NCBI GenBank assembly: GCA_026874595.1 | Contig: CM049318.1 | Coordinates: 48,528,456-48,592,455, forward strand | DNA length: 64,000 nucleotides | Source of the DNA: Sipunculus nudus | Lineage: Eukaryota; Annelida; Sipuncula; Golfingiida; Sipunculidae | Direction: 5' to 3' | In this document: positions 24,130 through 34,052 of the stretch, one piece after another | Layout of the letters: every line of letters begins with the position of its first letter | How positions within the stretch are numbered: the stretch's first letter is position 1 | Program-made: the position numbers and the translations under genes | Notes under the pieces: generated by a model | Database searches by the model: none | What the model was told of the DNA's origin: nothing | Seen by the model: only the letters and a program-made list of their open reading frames with translations

Positions 24130-24755
24130 ACAGATGATAGAATTATAGAATAAAGAAATGTTGGGAAAAAATCACGAGGACACGGATAGTATATAGAAGT
24201 GTTGGCAAAAGGCCAAGGACACGGATAGTATAAAGAAGTGTTTGGGAAAGGCTAGTGGACACGATTTATATAAGGAAATGTTGTCAAAAAGCACGTGGAC
24301 ACGAAAAGTGTTAGCAAAAGGCGTCTGGACACGGAAAGTATACAAATGTGTTGGGGAAAGGCACGTAGACACGGATAGTGTTAAGAAGTGTTAGGAGAAG
24401 GCAATGGGACACGGATAGTATTAAAAGTGTTAGCAAAGGGCACGTGGACACGGATAGTATAAAAAGGTGTTGGGGAAAGGCACGTTGACACGGATAGTAT
24501 TAAGAAGTGTTAGGAGAAGGTAGGTGGACACGGATAGTATTAAAATGTGTTAGCAAAGGGCACGTGGACACGGATAGTAGAAGTGTTGGCAGAAGGCACA
24601 TGAACACGGATAGTATTTAGACGTGTTGGCTAAAGGCACGAGGACACGGATAGTATAAAAAAGTGTTAGGAAAAGGCACTTGGACACGGATAGTATATGC
24701 ACGTGTTTGCAAAAGGCACGAGGACACGGATAAAAAATGTCGGCAGAAAGCAGGT
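24130..24755. repeat. 40-bp minisatellite, left part (split by the retrotransposon)
   Basis: About 15 diverged units built on GACACGGATAGTATAAAGAA then GTGTTGGCAAAAGGCACGTG. Many units contain the palindrome CACGTG. The array stops at 24755 and resumes at 32405, so the retrotransposon landed inside it. Because 40 is not a multiple of three, long open frames appear in all minus-strand phases without being genes. Confidence 0.92.
24751..24755 (+). repeat. Retrotransposon target-site duplication, left
   Basis: CAGGT immediately before the 5' LTR, matched by CAGGT at 32405-32409. Five bp is the usual length for Ty3/gypsy integration. Confidence 0.9.
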
Positions 24756-25891
24756 TGTCACTAGAAATCGGTGACAATATGTACGGTGTTTTGTATCATA
24801 GTTTAACGAAGTCTGTTCTCTATTGATATTGACGTGAAGCGTCATCCTAAAGCGTTGACAGGTCTTGATTGTATATATATATTGTGTATTCTTGTATGGA
24901 ATCCCATCGGCTATCAGCTGATTTATCCGTGTCACGCATCGTGTGTAATTGTTACATTTGGTATGTGGGTCGCCATGGTGACGCTAACAGTCAAACTAGG
25001 TCACATATATCCTTATATGGGACACTTGAGAAATAAGCCAATCAGAGAACCGGATCGCCGTATTGTGACGACGATTGTGACGTCAGAGTTCAGGGAGAGA
25101 CGCTGGAAGCTGCCTTCAGTTGGGTCTTGAAGCTTGAGGTGGCAGCACGCACGCACGGGAATAAGAACATTGAAACGCCAGGAACGGCATAGAAACAAGC
25201 TTCTACGTGAGGCAAGGACCCAGCTCATAAGAACTCAGCCGTGCTGCCGACGGAGCTTCGTATTGGCGATAAAGTGAGAGAGTGCGCTCGTCACCTGCCG
25301 GCCTAGTTCAGCTTGACCTAGATACACAACCGCCGTAAGCTGTGAAACCATTGCTACACGAGCAAGGTCAAGGACTCTAAGCTCTACGTAAACAAAGGGC
25401 GCTATTGCATACACGTGAACGTAATCCTACCCGGGTCGCTGATAAGCAAGATCAGTTGAAGATCGCTAAACTCAGAAAGACTATATGCTGCTAACCATAC
25501 GCTAGATTCTACACAAAACAGTAACCAGAGATCTCTGAAGGAACTGGACTTTATTGGTTTTTATACAAACCACGGACTCAGTAAATATCCTGTACTTTTA
25601 ATGTGAAGGACTGTCGTATTGACACATCAACGCACACACACATCTACATCTTTGTAAGTATTGTCTTGAATTATATTGTGAATTTAACCTGATGTCTCAT
25701 AGTTTCTATTGATCTGGGTGTATGATTGTCTGGTATTTTTATACACGTCCTTAAAAGAACCTGGAAATGTCACCTGTAATGACCGGGATCTAATTTCTTG
25801 ATTAATGAAATCAAGTGGCGAGCGTTAACCCATCCTATTGTTTTATAGGATATATCCGTTGTAAAGTTATCACGTTAAGTTAGGGGTGACA
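24756..25891 (+). repeat. 5' LTR
   Basis: 1136 bp, starting TGTCACT and ending GGTGACA. The 3' LTR keeps the intact inverted terminus TGTCACC/GGTGACA. Differences from the 3' LTR visible by eye are the T/C at the seventh base, one C/T in TACACGAGC, one C/T in CTGTACTTTT, and one TA step in a short microsatellite near 24871. Promoter-like motifs are listed separately. Confidence 0.95.
25011..25085 (+). promoter_or_regulatory. LTR promoter/enhancer block: CArG box, CCAAT box, CRE
   Basis: Within 75 bp lie CCTTATATGG (25011-25020, perfect serum-response CArG box), CCAAT (25038-25042, in GCCAATCAG) and TGACGTCA (25078-25085, perfect palindromic cAMP response element). The same block is unchanged in the 3' LTR. 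These motifs are established targets of SRF, NF-Y and CREB/ATF. Use by this element is inferred from clustering and position in the upstream part of the LTR. No classical TATA box was identified at a convincing distance. Confidence 0.55.
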
Positions 25892-25896
25892 TTGTA

Positions 25897-25915
25897 TGGC
25901 GAGCGTGCCAGGATT
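25897..25915 (+). promoter_or_regulatory. Primer binding site (candidate tRNA-Arg)
   Basis: TGGCGAGCGTGCCAGGATT begins five bases after the LTR. TGG is the complement of the tRNA CCA end. The next bases are compatible with a tRNA ending ...TCCTGGCACGCTCG-CCA, most like an arginine tRNA. The tRNA identity is from memory of tRNA ends and is uncertain; the position and the TGG start are clear. Confidence 0.7.
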
Positions 25916-26346
25916 TAATTAGCCTTAAAAAAAATGGCTAATTACAGTAAGTTTTAGAAGTTTTGAACTGAGAAAACAGTACTGAAACCAGACATTCATA
26001 TACTCAAACTAGAGTTGATCTGAATTAATAATTGGAAATGACACCAAACTGATGTTGTAGTGTATACTTGCACAATGAAATTACCCCACTGTTAGGAGTT
26101 AATATTTATTCAGTGAGAATATTACCTGAAGCACAACGTTGTTTCAAGATCGGCATATACCTTGTAGATTTGGCTAGAACACATGCATGTTTTGTGAGAA
26201 ATGCTAGTTCAGTGATACCTGGACATCATTATTGGGTTGATATAAACCCAGATTAGAGTGAAAATTTTTGATGTTGTTAGATACGCCCTGGTATAATTTT
26301 TTCTACACTAGTTTGTGATTGGTCACGTGGTAGGGTCTCTTGACAG

Positions 26347-26352
26347 GTAAGT
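26347..26352 (+). promoter_or_regulatory. Consensus splice donor in the retrotransposon leader
   Basis: CAG/GTAAGT at 26344-26352 matches the animal 5' splice-site consensus fully. It lies in the leader 260 bp before the Gag start. It could support a spliced subgenomic RNA or be chance. Confidence 0.35.
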
Positions 26353-26410
26353 TTACCCCTCCCGATTGGCATGGTAATCATAGGTGCATGGTGTTTATTG
26401 ATATCTTGAT

Positions 26411-26465
26411 ATCCATCCGTCCATCCGTCTGACCCTTCGTCCGACCTTCCGTCCGTCCGTCCGTA
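26411..26465. repeat. CCGT-rich short repeat in the leader
   Basis: Imperfect (CCGT/CCAT)n run, pyrimidine-rich on the plus strand, just upstream of the Gag-Pol start. Confidence 0.8.
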
Positions 26466-26612
26466 TAAGTAGAATTTTGATGCGTGGAGCTACCGTAGTG
26501 TTATTGTACGGATACCGCCGGTTCGTTAGGTTGGCTTTAACAGTACGTATTTACGGATTTTTAAGAGCGGATATTACTAGATACTGGAATCTTACTAGGT
26601 TAGAGCGTTACC

Positions 26613-29600
26613 ATGGAAACGTTAGAGTCACTTGTTAGATGCGGACAGGCCTTGGGGCTTAAGGACCAGGCTTTACAAGATTATGTTGAGGCAAGACGGC
26701 GTGCGGATGAAGAACGTGAGGAAAGAGCTAGGCAACGTGAAATAGAGAAGGAACAGCGGGAATTAGAGCGTGAGCAGCGGGAGTTAGAGCGCGAGCGAGA
26801 GGCTAGAGCCCACGAATTAGAGGTTCTAAGGTTAAAGTCTGACTCTGGGGTTAAAGAAGAGAGAAGTAGGGATGTATTCCCGAAAATCCAGCTTCCACCT
26901 TTTGATGAGGCTCACGATCAGCTAGATGCGTTTCTTGAGCGATTTGAACGATTAGCTGTATGTCAAGGCTATGATAGGGAGAATTGGGCGTTACACCTGA
27001 GTCCGTTACTGCGGGGTAAGGCGCTAGGGACTTACACACAGTTATCGGTTAGTGAGGCCATGGATTACGATAAGTTAAAGATAGCCTTGTTAAAGCGATA
27101 CCAAATGACCGAAGAGGGTTATCGACACAAGTTTCGGACTTGTAGGCCTGAGCGAGGCGAAACGCCGAGTCAGTTTGCGGTGAGACTGAGTGGATACCTA
27201 GACCATTGGATAGGGATGGCAGGGGTCGGAGGTGACTACGACGGGGTAGTTAACCTGTTGATGTGTGAGCAGTTCGTAAACTGCTGTAGTAGGGATCTCT
27301 CTATGTTTTTGAAAGAGAGACGGTGTCGTGACTTTGATAGTATGGTAGACTTAGCCGAGAGTTATACGGAGGCTCACGGTGTACACAGCCTTACAGCAGG
27401 TCCTCGTTATGGCAATAATGTGCCGCGTCCAGCGCAACCGGTATCTCAGCCTAGAGAGAAGCGAGAGGTTGAGCGCAGTCCGGGCGGTCAGACATTTAAG
27501 CCATCAGGAGGCATCAGATGTTATTTATGTAATGAACTGGGACATAAGGCGCGGGAATGTAAGACTAGTGCCCGGTCGAGGCCTAGGTCTTCCCCTCAAG
27601 TAGGGCGTGCTGCTGGCGATCAGCAGAGGTATAGGACTAATTCTAGCCCCCCGTATAACCCAAAACAGAAACCGGAGACTATGTCAATGGCAGTAGTCGA
27701 GGCGGAAACGGAGACAGTCGGTGCGGTGAAACCGGAAGTAGAGAGTCCGAGTCAGTCGTTAGGATTTGCTGCCCAGACAGAAGGCGGAATCTCGTTACCT
27801 GTGTGTGAAGGGCTGGTGAATGGTAAGTCAGCGAGGGTGCTGCGGGATTCGGGATGTTCCTCGGCAGGAATACGTGAGTCGTACGTGGAGCCGAATCAGT
27901 TCACCGGACACCAGGTCGAGTGTAGGTTGTTCGATGGGTCTGTAAGACAATTTCCTACGGCTAGGATTAATGTGGACTGTGCGTACTTTGTCGGTACTAT
28001 CGAGGCAATGGTGGTCGGGGATGCTGTATGTGATTTAGCGCTAGGTAACGTAGCGGGAGCGCGTGGTCCGTATGATCCGGACCCGACGTGGAAGTCTGAG
28101 CGGTCCTCAGGCATAGTGTGTGACGGTGTAGAGTCACAAAAGGAGGTGTCGTCCGCGGTGGAGACACGGAGCGCTGCACGAGAGAAACAGATACCGACGC
28201 GTAGCTTGAATGTTGCAAGCCCAGTTGCCGATGTGAGTCCGGCCGAATTTTTGAAGGCGCAGGAGGAGGATGGGTCTTTAGCGCCGTATTGGAGGCTAGC
28301 TAGAGAGGCTAGAAATGATAGTCCATTTAGAATTGAGGACGGATATTTAGTTCGGGTTGTGAGTGATAAACGGGGAGATCAAGATGGATCTCGAGTGGTG
28401 GTACCTCAGACGTTACGGTACGACGTAATGAGGATGGGCCACGAAGCGGTTATGGCGGGCCATCAGGGCATAGACAAAACGCACGACCGCGTGAGAACTC
28501 AGTTTTTCTGGAAAGGGATGTATAATGACATTGCTGAATTTTGCAAGTCCTGTCCCATTTGCCAGAAAACCATACCGAAAGGCAAGGTGCCTGGAGCTAC
28601 GTTAGGCCAGATGCCATTAATTGATGAGCCCTGGCGTAGAATTTCGATGGATCTGGTTGGGCCGATCCATCCAGCGTCTGAGAGAGGTCACAGGTATATT
28701 CTGACCGTTATGGATTATGCCACTAGATATCCGGAGGCTGTTGCTTTAAAGAACATAGATACAGTCTCTGTGGCTGATGCGCTAGTTGATATTTATGCGC
28801 GGTTAGGAGTGCCGTCAGAGGTGCTTACTGACATGGGAACACAATTTACATCAGACCTCATGCGAGAAGTTAGCCGTGTTTTGTCTGTAAGACAGCTCAC
28901 CACTACTCCTTACCATCCTATGTGTAACGGAATGGTGGAGAGATTCAATGGAACGTTAAAGTTAATGTTGAAACGGATGTGCGAGGAAAGACCGCGAGAT
29001 TGGGATCGGTACCTCAGCGCCGTGCTTTTTGCGTACCGAGAAGCGCCACATGAGAGCACAGGGTTCTCACCCTTTGAGTTGCTCTATGGTAGGATCGTTA
29101 GAGGACCGATGCGGATTCTAAGGGATCTGTGGACCAAGCGAGATACTAGCGTCGAGACTAAAACCACGTACCAATACGTCCTGGACCTACAAGACAAACT
29201 AAGCGACACATGCGCGTTAGCTAGAGAGGCGTTGAACAAATCAGCGAACAGACACAGACTGTTATATGATAGAGGTAAATGCACGCGCAGGTTTGAGGCC
29301 GGAGACGAAGTTTTGTTGTTACTCCCGACGGAGCGGAACAAATTAATGGTACAGTGGAAAGGCCCCTATACTATTGTAAACAGGGTTGGGGACTTAGACT
29401 ATCGGATTAAGATTGGCGATAAGGTTAAAACCTTCCACGTGAATATGCTGAAACGGTACCATGCTAGAAACGAGCCCCAGCATATTCTGGCAGCGGTAGC
29501 CAAGGGCGCACCTGATTCTATACAGGATCCTGACGGTGTAGACGGGGAAACAGAGCCTCCCGTGTTCGGAGAGTTAAACCCAGAAGGGATTGATGAGGAT

Positions 29601-31046
29601 GCCCACATGTCGTTACCGTCGTATGCGCGCCGCCAGACTGAGCGAGATGTTCAGGTAAATGCTGACCTAGGCAAGTGTCAGCACCGTGAAATACTCAGTC
29701 TGCTTAGGCAATATGGGGATGTATTCACAGATGTACCCAAGCTTACCAATGTTGTAGAATGTAGCATTAAACTCTCATCTGATGTACCTGTAAAAACTAG
29801 GCCCTATAGGGTGCCTTTTGAACTGCGAGAGACAATGCGAACAGAAATCCAGGAAATGTTAAACTTAGGCATTATTGAACAGTCAGATTCTAGCTATGCG
29901 TCCCCCTGTATCCTGCTTAGGAAACCTGACGGTAAGACTAGATTTGTGATAGACTACCGAAAGCTGAACCAATCAGTCGTGTTCGATCCTGAACCCATGC
30001 CGGATCCAGAAACACTTTTTGTCGAAGTCGCGAAAAGCCAGTATTTTACAAAGCTTGACCTGACGAAAGGTTACTGGCAGATCCCTGTTTCTGAGGAATC
30101 CAGGGATAAGACGGCCTTTGTTACACCCGATGGCCATTACCAATTTAGGGTTATGCCATTCGGCCTGGTAACTGCCGGAGCGGTTTTCACCCGCATGATG
30201 CGGAAAATGTTCAGCGACATGCCGAATGTAGTATGTTATGTAGATGACGTGTTAATACACGCAGAGACTTGGGACGAGCACTTAAGAACTCTTAGAGAAG
30301 TGCTAGGTAGACTAGAATGTGCAAACTTAGCAGCTAAACCAGCTGAAACCTTCATAGGCTACCAGAGCCTAGAGTTTTTGGGACACCTTGTAGGCACGGG
30401 CAACTTGGCCACTAATCCAGTTTTGCTCAAGAGAATACAGAGCACTGATAGACCTAAGACAAAGAAGGCTTTGCGAGCATTCCTAGGTCTTACAGGGTAC
30501 TATCGAAAATTCGTGCCAAACTATGCGGAAATAGCGGTGCCCTTGACTGATCTAACGCGTAAAGGTCAACCTAACAAACTAGACTGGAAACCCGTACACG
30601 AGAACGCGTACTGTTCTCTAAAGGCTAAACTGTCAGACCCTCCCATACTGAAGCTACCTGATTTCAGTAAACGATTTTATTTGAAATGTGATGCATCTGA
30701 TGTGGGTATTGGCTGTATCCTGATGCAAAGACACGAGGGGATCATGCACCCAGTAGCTTATGCCAGTCGTAAACTGTTGCCCAGGGAGAGAAATTACTCC
30801 ACCATCGAGAAAGAGTCATTAGCAATTGTATGGTCTGTACAGAAATTTGAGATGTACCTGGCTTGTAGACCGTTCACCATTCAGACCGACCACAAACCAT
30901 TAAAGTGTATTAGCAAATCAAAATGTGCTAATAAGAGAGTAATGAGATGGGCACTGGTTCTACAAGAGTTTAGATTTGATATTGAAGCAGTGTCAGGTAA
31001 ACTAAACCATGGACCTGATTTTCTTAGCAGACTGCCTGAGTGTTAG
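26613..31046 (+). CDS. gag-pol: Gag-Pol polyprotein of Gmr1-like retrotransposon (SCAN-like capsid; PR-IN-RT-RH order)
   Basis: A 1477-residue single frame starting in a good context (ACCATGG). Residues about 25-75 form a highly charged coiled coil with repeated EQRELER. About 168-251 is a capsid segment resembling the SCAN domain (FRTCRPERG, then LLMCEQF and a closing DLAES). A CX2CX4HX4C zinc knuckle spans 303-316. Protease active site is D412-S-G. Integrase has H610/H617/C647/C650 zinc ligands and catalytic D680, D740, E776 (D-X59-D-X35-E), then a GPY/F module (WKGPYTIV). Reverse transcriptase follows, with YVDD at 1209-1212. RNase H has D1360 and TDHKPL with D1426, ending near NHGPDFLSRL. 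It copies element RNA to DNA and integrates it. Gag and Pol share one frame with no stop or shift, so the Gag:Pol ratio must be set by another mechanism. All expected catalytic residues are present. Confidence 0.97.
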   Translation: METLESLVRCGQALGLKDQALQDYVEARRRADEEREERARQREIEKEQRELEREQRELEREREARAHELEVLRLKSDSGVKEERSRDVFPKIQLPPFDEAHDQLDAFLERFERLAVCQGYDRENWALHLSPLLRGKALGTYTQLSVSEAMDYDKLKIALLKRYQMTEEGYRHKFRTCRPERGETPSQFAVRLSGYLDHWIGMAGVGGDYDGVVNLLMCEQFVNCCSRDLSMFLKERRCRDFDSMVDLAESYTEAHGVHSLTAGPRYGNNVPRPAQPVSQPREKREVERSPGGQTFKPSGGIRCYLCNELGHKARECKTSARSRPRSSPQVGRAAGDQQRYRTNSSPPYNPKQKPETMSMAVVEAETETVGAVKPEVESPSQSLGFAAQTEGGISLPVCEGLVNGKSARVLRDSGCSSAGIRESYVEPNQFTGHQVECRLFDGSVRQFPTARINVDCAYFVGTIEAMVVGDAVCDLALGNVAGARGPYDPDPTWKSERSSGIVCDGVESQKEVSSAVETRSAAREKQIPTRSLNVASPVADVSPAEFLKAQEEDGSLAPYWRLAREARNDSPFRIEDGYLVRVVSDKRGDQDGSRVVVPQTLRYDVMRMGHEAVMAGHQGIDKTHDRVRTQFFWKGMYNDIAEFCKSCPICQKTIPKGKVPGATLGQMPLIDEPWRRISMDLVGPIHPASERGHRYILTVMDYATRYPEAVALKNIDTVSVADALVDIYARLGVPSEVLTDMGTQFTSDLMREVSRVLSVRQLTTTPYHPMCNGMVERFNGTLKLMLKRMCEERPRDWDRYLSAVLFAYREAPHESTGFSPFELLYGRIVRGPMRILRDLWTKRDTSVETKTTYQYVLDLQDKLSDTCALAREALNKSANRHRLLYDRGKCTRRFEAGDEVLLLLPTERNKLMVQWKGPYTIVNRVGDLDYRIKIGDKVKTFHVNMLKRYHARNEPQHILAAVAKGAPDSIQDPDGVDGETEPPVFGELNPEGIDEDAHMSLPSYARRQTERDVQVNADLGKCQHREILSLLRQYGDVFTDVPKLTNVVECSIKLSSDVPVKTRPYRVPFELRETMRTEIQEMLNLGIIEQSDSSYASPCILLRKPDGKTRFVIDYRKLNQSVVFDPEPMPDPETLFVEVAKSQYFTKLDLTKGYWQIPVSEESRDKTAFVTPDGHYQFRVMPFGLVTAGAVFTRMMRKMFSDMPNVVCYVDDVLIHAETWDEHLRTLREVLGRLECANLAAKPAETFIGYQSLEFLGHLVGTGNLATNPVLLKRIQSTDRPKTKKALRAFLGLTGYYRKFVPNYAEIAVPLTDLTRKGQPNKLDWKPVHENAYCSLKAKLSDPPILKLPDFSKRFYLKCDASDVGIGCILMQRHEGIMHPVAYASRKLLPRERNYSTIEKESLAIVWSVQKFEMYLACRPFTIQTDHKPLKCISKSKCANKRVMRWALVLQEFRFDIEAVSGKLNHGPDFLSRLPEC

Positions 31047-31251
31047 GATGTAATGAGCTATAATGTTTAGCCAGTTAAGTCTAAACATGTACAAGATTTT
31101 GCCCTGTGTCATAGACCGTGGGCATGTACTAATGACAACTTGTTACATGACCCTTATGTATTGCTATGTATTGCTACATGTAAATATGTTTAGCTGGACC
31201 CTGTAAGATAGAACGATACGATGTATCGAGAAAATACTGTGTATTTTCCTT

Positions 31252-31266
31252 AAAAGGAGGGGGTGA
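31252..31266 (+). promoter_or_regulatory. Polypurine tract
   Basis: AAAAGGAGGGGGTGA directly precedes the 3' LTR. This is the expected position and composition for the primer of plus-strand DNA synthesis. The one T near the LTR edge is tolerated in many elements. Confidence 0.85.
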
Positions 31267-32404
31267 TGTCACCAGAAATCGGTGACAATATGTACGGTGT
31301 TTTGTATCATAGTTTAACGAAGTCTGTTCTCTATTGATATTGACGTGAAGCGTCATCCTAAAGCGTTGACAGGTCTTGATTGTATATATATATATTGTGT
31401 ATTCTTGTATGGAATCCCATCGGCTATCAGCTGATTTATCCGTGTCACGCATCGTGTGTAATTGTTACATTTGGTATGTGGGTCGCCATGGTGACGCTAA
31501 CAGTCAAACTAGGTCACATATATCCTTATATGGGACACTTGAGAAATAAGCCAATCAGAGAACCGGATCGCCGTATTGTGACGACGATTGTGACGTCAGA
31601 GTTCAGGGAGAGACGCTGGAAGCTGCCTTCAGTTGGGTCTTGAAGCTTGAGGTGGCAGCACGCACGCACGGGAATAAGAACATTGAAACGCCAGGAACGG
31701 CATAGAAACAAGCTTCTACGTGAGGCAAGGACCCAGCTCATAAGAACTCAGCCGTGCTGCCGACGGAGCTTCGTATTGGCGATAAAGTGAGAGAGTGCGC
31801 TCGTCACCTGCCGGCCTAGTTCAGCTTGACCTAGATACACAACCGCCGTAAGCTGTGAAACCATTGCTACATGAGCAAGGTCAAGGACTCTAAGCTCTAC
31901 GTAAACAAAGGGCGCTATTGCATACACGTGAACGTAATCCTACCCGGGTCGCTGATAAGCAAGATCAGTTGAAGATCGCTAAACTCAGAAAGACTATATG
32001 CTGCTAACCATACGCTAGATTCTACACAAAACAGTAACCAGAGATCTCTGAAGGAACTGGACTTTATTGGTTTTTATACAAACCACGGACTCAGTAAATA
32101 TCCTGTATTTTTAATGTGAAGGACTGTCGTATTGACACATCAACGCACACACACATCTACATCTTTGTAAGTATTGTCTTGAATTATATTGTGAATTTAA
32201 CCTGATGTCTCATAGTTTCTATTGATCTGGGTGTATGATTGTCTGGTATTTTTATACACGTCCTTAAAAGAACCTGGAAATGTCACCTGTAATGACCGGG
32301 ATCTAATTTCTTGATTAATGAAATCAAGTGGCGAGCGTTAACCCATCCTATTGTTTTATAGGATATATCCGTTGTAAAGTTATCACGTTAAGTTAGGGGT
32401 GACA
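31267..32404 (+). repeat. 3' LTR
   Basis: 1138 bp, TGTCACC to GGTGACA, nearly identical to the 5' LTR. It carries the CArG box at 31524-31533 and the CRE at 31591-31598. It ends directly at the CAGGT duplication, after which the 40-bp minisatellite continues. Confidence 0.95.
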
Positions 32405-33255
32405 CAGGTGGACAGGGATAGTATAAAGAAGTGTTGGCAGAATGCACGAGGACACGGATAGTATAAAGAAGTGCTGGCAAAAGGCGTCTGGACACGGATA
32501 GTATAAAAAGTTTTGGCAGAGGGCACGTGGACACGGATAGTATAAAGAAGTGTTGGTAAAAGGCACGTGGACACGGATAGTATAAAGAAGTGTTAGCAAA
32601 GGGCACGTGGACACATATAGTATAAAGAAGTGTTGGGGAAAGGCACGTGGACACGGATAGTATAAAAAAGTGTTAGGAAAAGGCACGTGGACACGAATAG
32701 TATATAGACGTGTTGGCAAAAGGCACGAGGACACGGATAACAAATGTCGGCAGAAGGCAGGTGGACAGGGATAGTATAAAGGAGTGTTGGCAGAAGGCAC
32801 ATGGACACGGATAGTATGAAGAAGTGTTGGCAAAAGGCACGTGGACACGAATAGTATATAGACGTGTTGGCAAAAGGCACGAGGACACGGATAAAAAATG
32901 TCGGCAGAAGGCAGGTGGACACGGATAGTATAAAAAAGTGTTGGCAGAAGGCACATGGACACGGATAGTATGAAGAAGTGTTGGCAAAAGGCACGTAGCC
33001 ACGGATAGTATAAAGAAATGTTGGCAGAATGCACGAGGACACGGATAGTATAAAGAAGTGTTGGCAGAATGCACAAGGACACGGATAGTATAAAGAAGTG
33101 CTGGCAAAAGGCGTCTGGACACGGATAGTATAAAAAAATGTTGGCAGAAGGTAAGTGGACACGGATAGTATAAAGAAGTGTTGGCAAAAGGCACGTGGAC
33201 ATGGATAGTGTAATGAAGTGTTAGCAAAAGACTCGTGTACACGAATAGTATAAGA
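32405..33255. repeat. 40-bp minisatellite, right part
   Basis: Continuation of the array interrupted at 24755, about 21 units, somewhat more uniform than the left part. Starts with the CAGGT duplication. The long minus-strand frames here (up to 269 codons) read the repeat in its three phases, giving a monotonous peptide with a 40-residue period. They have no start context or domain and are not annotated as genes. Confidence 0.93.
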
Positions 33256-33489
33256 CTATACATACTTTGAGGATGGCGGTTGTGGTTAACACAGAGAATG
33301 AAGAGCAATCTTTACACGAGCCAATGAAGTGTCAATTTTTTATCCCTTCTCAATGCTTTTAATTTGAGCTCACATGCGAATCTTGTTCATTACACTAGCT
33401 GATGTTTTAACTTTTATTCTTAGTAGTAGGTCTGGGTATCGCCTACAAATTTAGTATTGCAATATATTGTGATATGTATTGCGATACGT

Positions 33490-33981
33490 ATTGCAAAGGG
33501 GCTATTCTGCTAACACTTACGCCAGCCAAGTACTGGCAAGTGTTTTGTTCACATTTGTTTGATGTTCGATTATTTAAGTATACGCACATGTACATAACAG
33601 ATGGCTCTTTAAGAAGATGCTTATGAACCAGATGGAGAAGCAATATATGTTCTGCCAATGCAAATAATTGTCACTCTATTCTTTTCATCGTGTTGACCGT
33701 ATTTCATGAAATCAATCATACCCCGAAATGATTTCATTGGTACTATTTCCGGTAATTTAAAAAGGATTCAAATCAATCTAGAAAATGTGGTTTTAATTAT
33801 TTCTTTTATTATTTATTTGTGCTTATACTAGTCTCTAATCAATTTTTTACTTTGGAATCCTCTGATTAGGAAAAATAATTTTGTAAGAACCTAACGAGAC
33901 CGTTCCATCTCGCTAAGTGAAATAAGCATTTAAGCATTTAACAGGACATGGTGCCTTAAAGGGGTCCTGAAATGAACAATG

Positions 33982-34052
<71 letters not shown>

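Larger units (their letters stand above)
24756..32404 (+). mobile_element. Complete Gmr1-like Ty3/gypsy LTR retrotransposon
   Basis: Full-length 7649-bp element: 5' LTR, primer binding site, about 720-bp leader, one intact Gag-Pol frame, short 3' untranslated part, polypurine tract, 3' LTR, all between 5-bp CAGGT duplications. The pol domain order is PR-IN-RT-RNase H, as in copia-type elements, yet the RT and the GPY/F-containing integrase look like Ty3/gypsy. That combination defines the Gmr1-like group. No envelope frame exists between pol and the 3' LTR (only about 220 bp). The LTRs are about 99.7% identical and the coding frame is unbroken, so the insertion is recent and may still be mobile. 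Confidence 0.95.

Noticed and set aside
26851-30000. Other-frame and minus-strand open frames inside the Gag-Pol gene
   Set aside because: Shadows of the intact 1477-codon frame, with no domains of their own.
31047-31266. Possible envelope gene after pol
   Set aside because: Only about 220 bp separate the pol stop from the 3' LTR, with no open frame of useful length; the element is not an env-bearing retrovirus.
32393-33202. 269-codon and several other long minus-strand open frames
   Set aside because: They read the 40-bp minisatellite in successive phases and are open in all three frames. The peptide repeats every 40 residues with no domain, and part of the same array continues on the other side of a retrotransposon.
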